A DNA stretch of 64,000 nucleotides from an uncultured Blautia sp. (GTDB taxonomy: Bacteria; Bacillota; Clostridia; Lachnospirales; Lachnospiraceae): contig NZ_CANTKB010000002.1 of NCBI RefSeq assembly GCF_947654165.1, forward strand, positions 62,001 to 126,000. Direction: 5' to 3'. The position numbers and the translations under genes were made by a program. Positions 33,770 through 43,234 of the stretch are shown here, one piece after another (position 1 is the stretch's first letter; the number at the start of each line of letters is the position of its first letter). The notes beneath the pieces were generated by a model. The model searched no databases. It was not told where the DNA came from and saw only the letters and a program-made list of their open reading frames with translations.

Positions 33770-35178
33770 TGGAATATCAATTTGATTATGCAACATTTTG
33801 CAAAACATTCAATGTAAAAGATGATAAAGCAATCGACTCCTTGCGTCTTACACATACACAAGATATTAATTTTAAATTATTTCCATATAAGGCTAGTGGA
33901 AAGGCTCAAGCGCCGATTATTACAGAATTGGAAGAAGTTGTAAGTGATTTTTTTAGAAGATCATTGAAAATGGAAACAGAACCGGTAAAATACGATACTT
34001 TATGTGATGATATTATCTCTGATATGGATATTGCGGATGAAGATATTGATCTTTTCAAAGAAATGATACAATCCTTATTTTTTGAGGGCGATGACTTTGT
34101 AGCTAAAAACTTAGGTCTTTATCCATATCAAACAAAAGTAAACAACAAAAGTGCAGATAGACTTGCCGGATTCTTGCTCGATGTGTTTGGTGTGAATGGG
34201 AATGATTGTGACATTATAGAAGAAGCTATGAAAAAGCATCCTTATAATGTTGTTGAAAAAATGGTTGTAGATGCAATTCAATCTTCAAAAGCAGGGCTGA
34301 CGGATAATGGCAAATCGTATTTTCCTATTATCATTGACGTTCAAGAAAAATTTAAGAAGGATTTTCATTTTATGTTAAATACAGGAATGACTTCATTGGA
34401 TGATTTATCGAATCTTTTATCTATTTATTATTTTTATTATATGTCTCAAACATGCGTAACTCTTGATAATTTTGGATCGGGAAAAAGGAATTGTCCAGTA
34501 CACTTGTATTATGCATTGGATTGGGAAAAAGTCAGCAAAAATAGAAAGTGTTGTGTAGAAGGTTGGGAAAGAATTCAGGCAAATGCTAATCATATGTTTA
34601 GTCACGCGCTAACATTAGAAATACTTAATCAACACGCTCTCCCAGGTGTAATGTTGGATTATATTGCATTGCAAGAATATGTTACTGAACATCCAGATCA
34701 AGATGAAGTTATTACCTCGGAAATTGAAAAAGCCGAGAAGGCATACACATCTTGCGTTGGAGATTATAAAAAGTTTGAGCAGATTCCGTATTCTTCAGGA
34801 GGAACAAAAACGGATATTGCTATCCGTCATCTGTATAGGTGCGTGGAAGAACAATTTTTAAATACAGATAGAAAAAGAGCAAACCAGTTCTATAATGAAA
34901 AATTTACTGAGTTTTGTAAAACAAGGTGGGTAAAAAACAGAAGAAAATCGGGCTTGGTTTTGAATCTAACAGAAAGAGATATTATATTTTTGACGAAAAT
35001 CTCTATTAAGGACAAAGATAAAATACGTCTAATTGATTTATATAAAGAGTATGAATATAGAGGTATTTTTCTTGATAATACATCAAAAGATTTTTTGCAG
35101 GAGTTTTTTACCAAACTGAACCTTATTGACAAAAAAAGTGATAGTGGAGATGCACAGTATGTTAAAAGAATTTTATGA
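33766..35178 (+). CDS. dptG: Phosphorothioation-dependent restriction protein DptG
   Basis: The 470-residue protein is mostly helical and lacks obvious catalytic motifs, as expected for DptG. Two adjacent ATGs are possible starts; both fit the AAGGTGGTGAG site. It overlaps dptF by 4 bases and its 3' end overlaps dptH, so all three restriction subunits come from one message. Identity rests mainly on its place between clear dptF and dptH genes together with its size. Confidence 0.85.
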   Translation: MMEYQFDYATFCKTFNVKDDKAIDSLRLTHTQDINFKLFPYKASGKAQAPIITELEEVVSDFFRRSLKMETEPVKYDTLCDDIISDMDIADEDIDLFKEMIQSLFFEGDDFVAKNLGLYPYQTKVNNKSADRLAGFLLDVFGVNGNDCDIIEEAMKKHPYNVVEKMVVDAIQSSKAGLTDNGKSYFPIIIDVQEKFKKDFHFMLNTGMTSLDDLSNLLSIYYFYYMSQTCVTLDNFGSGKRNCPVHLYYALDWEKVSKNRKCCVEGWERIQANANHMFSHALTLEILNQHALPGVMLDYIALQEYVTEHPDQDEVITSEIEKAEKAYTSCVGDYKKFEQIPYSSGGTKTDIAIRHLYRCVEEQFLNTDRKRANQFYNEKFTEFCKTRWVKNRRKSGLVLNLTERDIIFLTKISIKDKDKIRLIDLYKEYEYRGIFLDNTSKDFLQEFFTKLNLIDKKSDSGDAQYVKRIL

Positions 35179-38100
35179 TTTTATTGCAAAGAGAATAAAC
35201 CGCTATTTCTTAGAACTATCAGCAGAAGGAGCATTGCAAAGAGGAGAAAGCTTTTGCTTAAAATTAGATGACACTGAAACTGTTCAAGCTGTATCCGATG
35301 CAATAAAAGAATTAGCAACAAAAGAAAATAATTGTGGAGAATATGAATATCAATGTATGGATGGTTCCATGTACAGGACTTTCACCTTACAAGTTATTGA
35401 TGACGAAATAATAATAGCAGCACAAATCAATGGTATGACGGAGGACTTTCTCTGTGCAACATTGAGAAATGCAGCCAATGTTGCTGGAAAGCCGCTTTTG
35501 ATGATTTCATCAAATCTAATTGATAGTGCTAAAAGTGGATCCATTGATATGGCTGCAAATGGTATGCCGTTTTATGCTGATAATTTAATGACAGAGATAA
35601 GAAAAATGGCTGAGGAAAGCACTCAGTTGTCAATTCTCGAAAAAAGAATTCTAGATTTTGAATTGAAAAGAAGAGACAATGATGTTTTTAGTGACAAGGC
35701 TTCATTGTACGAGTACCGAGATCTTCTCTCCATTATGAGTAGCGGAAGTATTAAAGAAGAGAATTATCCTGGTTTTAGATTGTTCCCTGTAGATGGAAAA
35801 AAAGACTATCAGAATGAAGGAAAGGCTCAAATTGATAAAAAGATTAAAGAAAATCATGATCTTTTCGAAAAGATAGATCGAAGCATTCGATTTGGAAACG
35901 TAGAAGCTGATTTGGCAGAAGAATTTGAAGAAGGATTTTTGATTCGCATTGAAAAAAGTCGTAAAGATGATCCTGAACATTGGAGTATGCTTTTTACATA
36001 TGCAGAAATGTTAGCTGCTAGGGAAAAGAAACAGGCGAAGAAAGATAATCCTCTTAATATCGATTTAAAAGATATTTCTATTTACGGAAATATGCCACTG
36101 AATGTTCTACCAATAGACGAAAAGGTTCTTATCAGAAACGAAGGTTCCATGAAAACTAAGAAAAGAACTAGAAGTATTATGGTTTTCAATGCAGAGAAAT
36201 ATCCGGAAATACATATGCGACTGGAGTGTAATGCTCGTGTTTTGAATAACGATATTTCTGCAGATGATGCTTCATATGTTCGTGATGGTAAAAGCCTGAT
36301 CTTCTGCTTTGAAAGAGACGGGGTTTCATTTCATAAGATAGAAGTTAATGATGCTGTAAATAATATTACATATGTATTTAAATTGTGTATTATTGATGTT
36401 TCATTTGAATACTTAAGTAGTATAAAACGAAATTTCGTTATCGACTACAAAAAGACAAAGAAGAACTGTAAGGTAAAATTAGTTGGCATAGGGACAGACC
36501 TTGTTTTTAATTCTAATGGTGCGACTAATGTTTCAGAAAAATTGAATGATAATACGGAGTATAAATGTAAGTATGATGAACGCTTACATTTATATACAAC
36601 AGAGGAAGAACTGTCTGATTTCGGTAGCGGAATTTATATAGAAATTAACTTTTCGGGTATTGTGCTTCCACTTATACTCTTCCCTGATGAGGTGAAAAGT
36701 GTTGAAATGATCGGACGTAAAATTCTTCGAGAAAAGTTTTCTATGGAGAAGAGCTTTGAGATTGAGGAAGATGGAGATCATTTTTATAGAGGCTCCCAAG
36801 AATATCATGCTAAGACAAATTTACTAAAGGAATTACGAATTGAGAAAAAGATTATTAATGAAAGAATTCTATATGGTAAATGCAAACATATACATGGGAC
36901 GGATGATTTAGAAATCGACGCTAAAGAATTAGCATTGCCTTTAACCTTAAAACAGGCCTATTATGATTTACTTCAAGCATATAAAAAATGTAATACAATT
37001 CCTACTTTAGCGTATTTATCTGGAGAGTTAAAAGATGCTGCAGAAAACTATTTAAAGGAATTTAATTTGTTATATGCAACGCTTAAAGAAGGTAGTAACT
37101 TAAGTCCAGAACAAGAAAATGGACTGTTGTTGGGAACTCTGTTCGTTGGAAGAAATGATGAAGAATTATTGTTTACCCCATTCCATCCTCTAAACATTGC
37201 CTACCAACTTCAATTATGTGAAGAAACAAAATTTGAGAATGCTAGTGATATTGTGATTGACCGTCTTAATTCCATTTATCTGTTGCCATATACAAAACAT
37301 AATAAGAAAATCTATAAGGTATCAGACCAAATGTTCTCTATGGAATGGAAATATTATGCGCCAGTAGAGAACAGAAAATATCGTGGTAGCAGACGGTACG
37401 TTCCAAAATTGATTGAAGAAAAAATCACCGAGTTTGTCTCCCACTTTAAATATATTTTCTCGGATATCAATAACAAAACAATACGAGTTAATCTTATTAA
37501 TATGGGAGACTGTAGTGATGTTTTTAATGGTATAGCGCAATATTATATTCATGCTATTGGGAAAACACCAGATGTTGATCAGCTTATGAAATTTGAGTTG
37601 CATATCTACTCTGATGGTAAAAAGACAAATGTATTTGAGAATATAAAAGAATATTCTCGTTTAAAGAGCTATTTAACAGCGTCAAAACTCTCTTTTGCAA
37701 ATGGTGTGGCGATGAATAGCTTGGAGGGGGTTCTATCTAAAAATATTGAGTGTTACTTCCACAAGGATACTGGAAAGCAATATGAATATGCCCATATATC
37801 ATTTTATGAAATGGAGTCAGAAATCACATCAGAGTCCGCTACAATGGATCAAATTGAAACAGGTATTTCCTTAGGTGGTATTGTCTCAGGGGTTCCTTCT
37901 AGCAAATACGGACAAAAGTATAGAACTGGTTTTGGTACAAAATACGCAAGTAAAACACCCGTAATAGAGCTTGCTACAAAATACAATTCACTTGTTCAGG
38001 TAGGAAACACTGGTAACCCATATCATTCAGGAACAAGTATTTCAACCCAGATTGATAAATTGGCTGAAGATAAAATGGAGGGTATTTATAATGCATCCAA

Positions 38101-40504
38101 TTGGGTTGTTTTTGTTGATCCAAAGGTAGATCTCGATTTCTTTAGTGAAAAAGAAGCCAATAGTGATTTGTTGATTATCCATTATAGTGATCAATATACC
38201 TCAAGTAGTGGTTATGATGCCATCACTGTAACTCATAAGTCGAAGCAATATTCTAAGGTAATTCAAGAATATCTTAAAGAAAAAGGGGTATCAGCAGAAT
38301 TAGAAGACGTTGCTAAAATTATTAATTTGTTTAATGCAATTAATGGTGATTGGCTGCTACGTTTAGTGTCTTCAAAAAAAATGATTGGAGCAAACAAGGA
38401 ATCAACATTCTCTCGTGAAAAAATAAGTATCGTTGCTGCAATTAAGTTTATGCTTGCTTTTTTAAGACATCCTGATATCGTTTGGGTACCTATTTCACTG
38501 GAAGAAATGCTTCGTGTATCAGGAGGTGCGGGATTGTCTAGTGCCGATGGAATATTATCTTACAAAAACCTTGGATTTGAAAAGGGACCGACCAGTGATG
38601 ACTTACTATTTATTGGCTTAAATCATGTAACGGATCAAATCAAAATTTACTTGTATCCTACAGAAGTAAAAACTGGGATAAACGCCAATGATGTTATAAA
38701 GAAAGCATTCCAACAGGTTTCCGCAACGGCAACAGGTTTGCAGGAGGCAATGAATCCTGAAGATGATATCGCTAGTACTATCATGTATAAAGTGAATAGA
38801 AATTTTTTGATGCAACTTTTAGTTACAAGTTGTAAAAAAATGAAAGTTTATCATGTTGATGATTCACAGAATTGGGATTTGATTTTAGATAAATACAGAT
38901 CTGCAATTTTGAATGAGGATTATATTATTTCCACCGACATTCAAGAAATACTCGGACGTGGTTCGGTCTTATCCTTCAGACAATCATTGACTTCAAGAAA
39001 GACATCTTTTAAAGAAGATACAATTAACTTTATCGAAATGCCTGAAAAGGATGAGTTTGATCTTATTTTGAGTAGCGTTGATGAAATTCATGAGGATATT
39101 CAAAATACCCGAAATAATGATCTTTTATTATTCGAGGAGTGTAAAGTTGAGAATCTAACAGGCGATATTACTGGAATAACTTCTACGGAGTTGGGAGAAT
39201 CATCTTCTGAAGGAATTAAAGATAATCCGGCTGAAGATGAAATGGATAATCATCAAGACACTTCTTCGAAAAATAAGCAGGATGATGAGGAACAAGCTCA
39301 CGAAAATAAGGAAAATGAAGATGTTCCAGAATCAAAGTCTGAGGGTATGAAAGTTCTGTTTGGACTCAACCAGCAGGATGGTTCAGATGTGATTTGGGAG
39401 CCAAATAATACGGATATATTATTCCATACAAATACAGGTATCATTGGAACCATGGGAACTGGAAAAACTCAGTTCACAAAGTCCTTAATTACTCAGTTGT
39501 ATCTGGAACGCGAGAAAAATATTGGAGAAGAAAACCTGGGAATACTGATCTTCGATTATAAGGGAGACTACAATGAGAGTAAACAAGATTTTGTAGATGC
39601 AACAAATGCAACAATTCTTAAGCCGTATCAATTACCATTTAATCCATTGGCATTGATAAAATCAAAAGTATTTAAGCCTTTGCTTCCGATTCATACTGCA
39701 AATGCGTTTAAAGATACTATTTCAAAGGTTTATGGATTAGGGCCAAAGCAACAAGATACTTTATTCCAGTGTATTATCGAAACTTACGGTGTATGTGGAA
39801 TAAGAGCTGCAGATCCTTCTAGTTGGGACAATGAAGCTCCAACATTTGAGCAAGTATATCAGCGATATGCAAATGATGAGGAAATTAAGAAGAATGATTC
39901 ACTTGCAGCTGCTATGAATAAATTGCATCAATTCCAAGTGTTTGAAAACAATCCTAGTCAAACAAAATCATTATTCGAATTGTTAAATGGAGTAGTTGTA
40001 ATTGATTTATCAGGCTACGATTCAGATATACAAAGCTTAATTGTTGCTATTACTCTTGATTTATTTTATGTTCAGATGCAAGCTACTGGCTCAAGTAAGT
40101 TAGAGGGAAAATATAGACAGTTGACAAAACTTATCTTGGTTGACGAGGCTGACAATTTCATGTCTGAAGGATTTCCTTCGTTAAAGAAAATATTAAAAGA
40201 AGGTCGAGAATTTGGTGTGGGTACAATCCTATCTACTCAGTTCCTAAAGCACTTTGGATCCGGCGATGATGATTATGCCAAATATATATTAACGTGGATT
40301 GTACATAATGTTGCCGATCTTAAAACCAGTGATGTGGACTTTGTTTTCAAAACAGATAGTAAAAGTGTAGAAAGTCAAAGGCTATTTAGTGATATTAAGA
40401 AATTAGAAAAACATCACAGTATTGTTAAAATCAGTTCTGAAAAACCAAAATATATCAAAGATCTTGCATTTTGGGAATTGTATAAACAGCTGAAATCAAA
40501 TTGA
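35159..40504 (+). CDS. dptH: Phosphorothioation-dependent restriction protein DptH
   Basis: The 1781-residue protein is the large ATPase subunit of the Dpt restriction complex. Its C-terminal HerA/FtsK-like motor has Walker A GTMGTGKT near residue 1430 and a Walker B region LILVDEADNF near residue 1662. An acidic, Asn/Glu-rich linker (about 1350-1400) separates it from the long N-terminal part. I start at the ATG with GTGGAG 9 bases upstream; upstream in-frame starts lie deeper in dptG. A perfect 19-bp hairpin follows the stop and precedes dndB. Confidence 0.9.
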   Translation: MLKEFYDFIAKRINRYFLELSAEGALQRGESFCLKLDDTETVQAVSDAIKELATKENNCGEYEYQCMDGSMYRTFTLQVIDDEIIIAAQINGMTEDFLCATLRNAANVAGKPLLMISSNLIDSAKSGSIDMAANGMPFYADNLMTEIRKMAEESTQLSILEKRILDFELKRRDNDVFSDKASLYEYRDLLSIMSSGSIKEENYPGFRLFPVDGKKDYQNEGKAQIDKKIKENHDLFEKIDRSIRFGNVEADLAEEFEEGFLIRIEKSRKDDPEHWSMLFTYAEMLAAREKKQAKKDNPLNIDLKDISIYGNMPLNVLPIDEKVLIRNEGSMKTKKRTRSIMVFNAEKYPEIHMRLECNARVLNNDISADDASYVRDGKSLIFCFERDGVSFHKIEVNDAVNNITYVFKLCIIDVSFEYLSSIKRNFVIDYKKTKKNCKVKLVGIGTDLVFNSNGATNVSEKLNDNTEYKCKYDERLHLYTTEEELSDFGSGIYIEINFSGIVLPLILFPDEVKSVEMIGRKILREKFSMEKSFEIEEDGDHFYRGSQEYHAKTNLLKELRIEKKIINERILYGKCKHIHGTDDLEIDAKELALPLTLKQAYYDLLQAYKKCNTIPTLAYLSGELKDAAENYLKEFNLLYATLKEGSNLSPEQENGLLLGTLFVGRNDEELLFTPFHPLNIAYQLQLCEETKFENASDIVIDRLNSIYLLPYTKHNKKIYKVSDQMFSMEWKYYAPVENRKYRGSRRYVPKLIEEKITEFVSHFKYIFSDINNKTIRVNLINMGDCSDVFNGIAQYYIHAIGKTPDVDQLMKFELHIYSDGKKTNVFENIKEYSRLKSYLTASKLSFANGVAMNSLEGVLSKNIECYFHKDTGKQYEYAHISFYEMESEITSESATMDQIETGISLGGIVSGVPSSKYGQKYRTGFGTKYASKTPVIELATKYNSLVQVGNTGNPYHSGTSISTQIDKLAEDKMEGIYNASNWVVFVDPKVDLDFFSEKEANSDLLIIHYSDQYTSSSGYDAITVTHKSKQYSKVIQEYLKEKGVSAELEDVAKIINLFNAINGDWLLRLVSSKKMIGANKESTFSREKISIVAAIKFMLAFLRHPDIVWVPISLEEMLRVSGGAGLSSADGILSYKNLGFEKGPTSDDLLFIGLNHVTDQIKIYLYPTEVKTGINANDVIKKAFQQVSATATGLQEAMNPEDDIASTIMYKVNRNFLMQLLVTSCKKMKVYHVDDSQNWDLILDKYRSAILNEDYIISTDIQEILGRGSVLSFRQSLTSRKTSFKEDTINFIEMPEKDEFDLILSSVDEIHEDIQNTRNNDLLLFEECKVENLTGDITGITSTELGESSSEGIKDNPAEDEMDNHQDTSSKNKQDDEEQAHENKENEDVPESKSEGMKVLFGLNQQDGSDVIWEPNNTDILFHTNTGIIGTMGTGKTQFTKSLITQLYLEREKNIGEENLGILIFDYKGDYNESKQDFVDATNATILKPYQLPFNPLALIKSKVFKPLLPIHTANAFKDTISKVYGLGPKQQDTLFQCIIETYGVCGIRAADPSSWDNEAPTFEQVYQRYANDEEIKKNDSLAAAMNKLHQFQVFENNPSQTKSLFELLNGVVVIDLSGYDSDIQSLIVAITLDLFYVQMQATGSSKLEGKYRQLTKLILVDEADNFMSEGFPSLKKILKEGREFGVGTILSTQFLKHFGSGDDDYAKYILTWIVHNVADLKTSDVDFVFKTDSKSVESQRLFSDIKKLEKHHSIVKISSEKPKYIKDLAFWELYKQLKSN

Positions 40505-40516
40505 CGCAAAAAGATC

Positions 40517-40560
40517 AAAGTGATATACTTAAGTAGTATACTTAAGTATATCACTTTTTT
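40517..40560 (+). terminator. Perfect 19-bp hairpin between dptH and dndB
   Basis: AAAGTGATATACTTAAGTA pairs without mismatch to its complement across a GTA loop, followed by T6. It can work as a terminator. The repeated CTTAAG palindromes also make it a candidate operator for DndB, which represses dnd genes in Salmonella. It lies only 14 bases before the dndB start. Confidence 0.75.
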
Positions 40561-40573
40561 CGTGGAGGTCAAG

Positions 40574-41647
40574 ATGGATTTTGCATATAAATTTCCTGTG
40601 GTGAGGGGAATCCAAGCAGGACGAGAATATTACATTGCTATGATTCCTATGCGAATGCTAGGAAGGCTGTTTCCGAATGAGGACGAATATGTTTTACCGG
40701 AATATCGTGCACAGAGAAAGCTGAATGAAAGTCGAATACCCGTGATTAGTAAATATATCACTGAAAACAGAGACTCATATGTATTTTCTGCCTTGGCTGC
40801 TTCTATTGATGGTGATTTCAAATTTTTATCAAGTAATGACGGTTCTGATATTGGAATATTGGAAGTATCAATGGATGCAAGATTTTTAATAAATGATGGA
40901 CAACATAGAAAAGCGGCTATTCTTGATGCTCTTAACGAAGAGCCTGATTTAGGGAATGAGACAATTTCTGTTGTTTTGTATGAAGATAGGGGATTATCAC
41001 GTAGTCAACAAATATTTACCGACTTAAACAAACATGCTGTGAAGACATCTAATTCGATAGCAGAATTGTACGATTCACGGGATGATATTGCAGTGATTAC
41101 GAGGAATGTTGTTTCAGACGTTCCTTTTTTAAATGAATACACAGACAAAGAAAAAGATAATTTAGGAAAGTACTCTTCAAATCTATTTACATTAAATACC
41201 TTTTATAGCTCTATCAAAAGAACGATAAAAGGTAAAGAACCCAATGATGAGATACAGGTTTTTCTAAGTAAATATTGGAATTGTGTTTCATCCAATATTG
41301 TCCATTGGAATGAGTTGAACAAGAAAGAAATCTCGAAAGTGGATTTACGAGAAAACTACATTGTCACTCAGGGTGTTGTTATTCAAGCTTTGGGGCAAGT
41401 TGGCTCATATTTTCTTAATAGTCCTGAAGCAGATATGTATGAAATACTAAAAAAACTAAAAAAAATCGACTGGAGAAGAAGTGCGTCTATTTGGAAACAT
41501 AGAGTTATAAGAGCAGATGGAAAAATATTAACGAGCAATAAAGCAATTCTTCTCTCATCTAATCAAATAAAAAAAGAACTTGGTATCCCACTTCTGCCAG
41601 ACGAAGAACTGAAAGAGAAGAGATATCTCGAAAGTTTAAATGTTTAG
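40574..41647 (+). CDS. dndB: DndB, DGQHR-domain regulator of phosphorothioation
   Basis: The 357-residue protein has the family signature DGQHR at 108-112, followed by the conserved FTDLNKHAVKTS segment. DndB is a negative regulator and accessory factor of DNA phosphorothioation. The ATG chosen has a GGAGG 8 bases upstream; an in-frame ATG 54 bases earlier falls inside the 19-bp hairpin and is rejected. dndC follows after 12 bases. Gene order dndB-C-D-E is standard, but the placement directly after dptFGH on the same strand is unusual. Confidence 0.92.
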   Translation: MDFAYKFPVVRGIQAGREYYIAMIPMRMLGRLFPNEDEYVLPEYRAQRKLNESRIPVISKYITENRDSYVFSALAASIDGDFKFLSSNDGSDIGILEVSMDARFLINDGQHRKAAILDALNEEPDLGNETISVVLYEDRGLSRSQQIFTDLNKHAVKTSNSIAELYDSRDDIAVITRNVVSDVPFLNEYTDKEKDNLGKYSSNLFTLNTFYSSIKRTIKGKEPNDEIQVFLSKYWNCVSSNIVHWNELNKKEISKVDLRENYIVTQGVVIQALGQVGSYFLNSPEADMYEILKKLKKIDWRRSASIWKHRVIRADGKILTSNKAILLSSNQIKKELGIPLLPDEELKEKRYLESLNV

Positions 41648-41659
41648 GAGAAAAATATT

Positions 41660-43234
41660 ATGGCAGATAATAATATGACTTGTGAATTGAATAGAAAGAG
41701 TCCGACTATTACCAAGGATACCATTGAAGGTTTAAAAGATACGATTAGAAATCTGTATTTGGCTGACGATATTCCATGGGTTATAGGTTATTCTGGCGGA
41801 AAAGATAGTACTGCTGCATTACAGCTTGTATGGCTAGCAATCGAGGAATTACCTGCAGAACACTTAAAAAATGCGAAGAAGATACATGTTATAAATACAG
41901 ATACTATGGTAGAATCTCCTGTAATTTCAAAGTGGGTTAAGGATTCTCTTGAGATTATGGATATACGTTCAGAACAATCTGGTCTCCCATTTGTAACGCA
42001 TAGATTAACTCCAGATACGGATAATACTTTTTGGGTAAATCTTTTGGGAAGAGGATACCCATTTCCAAGAAAAAAATTACGTTGGTGTACAGATCGTTTA
42101 AAAATACAACCTGTTAACAAATTTGTTAAAGAACAGATAGCCGAACACGGAGAAATCATATTAGTTATTGGTACTCGTAAAGCAGAAAGTGCTCGAAGAG
42201 CAAAGACAATGACATATTATGAGAAAAAACGAGTAAGAGAGTTACTGAGTCCGAGTTCAACAATGGCAAATGAATTGGTATTCTCACCGCTGGAAGATTG
42301 GACAGATGATGATGTGTGGATCTTTCTTATGCAGTATAGAAATCCTTGGGGTTATTCTAATACTGATCTTTTGACACTATACAGAGGTGCAACGGCCGAT
42401 AATGAATGTCCGTTAATGGTCGAGAAAGGACTTCCTAGTTGTGGAAAAAGCCGTTTTGGATGTTGGGTTTGTACAATGGTAGAAAAAGATAAATCCATGG
42501 AGGCAATGATTGCTAATGATGATGAAAAAGCATGGATGACACCATTGTTAGAGTTTAGAAATCACTTTGGAGATGAGGCTAATGACAGAGAGAGAAGAAG
42601 TTTTAGAAAAATGCAAGGTCATCTCCAAGGGACATATAAACAATTACATCATGGTCCTTATCTGAAGTATTGGCGTGAAAAATGGCTTGAGGAATTATTA
42701 GAAATTCAAAAAGACATAAATGAAAATGGACCAGAAGAATTTGCAGATTTAGAACTGATAACTATCCCCGAACTTAGATGTATTCGAAGAATATGGGTGT
42801 TTGACAAACATGAATTCGAAGATTCATTACCTAGAATTTATGAGAAAGTTACTGGTAACAAATTTGATGATCCAGAATGGGTAGGTTCAGAGGCTTTTCG
42901 GAAAGAAGAATGGGACATCTTAGAAGAAGTCGTAAATGAAGTTGTAAATGATCTCTATCCTGGAGAAGAGATGGCTTTTGAAATGGCTTATAGTTTGATT
43001 GATATTGAAAATCAGGCTACAAGCTTAAACAAACGAAAAGGGATTACCGAATCCTTAGAAAACTGTATTCGTAAAACATTTTATAAAAATGAAGAGGATG
43101 CAACTCAATATTATATGGATCGTGTAATTCGAAAGAAAGATTTGGGTGGAAAGTATAACCCATTAGCATTAGATGGTCGATACGATTATCTAAATGAAGA
43201 AAATGAAGATGAAGACGAGGACTCTATAGAATGA
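41660..43234 (+). CDS. dndC: DndC, PAPS-reductase-like ATP pyrophosphatase
   Basis: The 524-residue protein has the PP-loop SGGKDS at 45-50 and a Cys cluster for an iron-sulfur centre (C250, C261, C268, C271 in CGKSRFGCWVC). DndC activates and passes sulfur to the DNA backbone with DndA, DndD and DndE. It overlaps dndD by 4 bases. The acidic C-terminal tail (NEENEDEDEDSIE) is longer than in some homologues. Confidence 0.93.
   Translation: MADNNMTCELNRKSPTITKDTIEGLKDTIRNLYLADDIPWVIGYSGGKDSTAALQLVWLAIEELPAEHLKNAKKIHVINTDTMVESPVISKWVKDSLEIMDIRSEQSGLPFVTHRLTPDTDNTFWVNLLGRGYPFPRKKLRWCTDRLKIQPVNKFVKEQIAEHGEIILVIGTRKAESARRAKTMTYYEKKRVRELLSPSSTMANELVFSPLEDWTDDDVWIFLMQYRNPWGYSNTDLLTLYRGATADNECPLMVEKGLPSCGKSRFGCWVCTMVEKDKSMEAMIANDDEKAWMTPLLEFRNHFGDEANDRERRSFRKMQGHLQGTYKQLHHGPYLKYWREKWLEELLEIQKDINENGPEEFADLELITIPELRCIRRIWVFDKHEFEDSLPRIYEKVTGNKFDDPEWVGSEAFRKEEWDILEEVVNEVVNDLYPGEEMAFEMAYSLIDIENQATSLNKRKGITESLENCIRKTFYKNEEDATQYYMDRVIRKKDLGGKYNPLALDGRYDYLNEENEDEDEDSIE

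Noticed and set aside
40520..40573. Longer dndB start 54 bases upstream
   Set aside because: That ATG lies in the 19-bp hairpin and has no ribosome site; the downstream ATG follows GGAGG.
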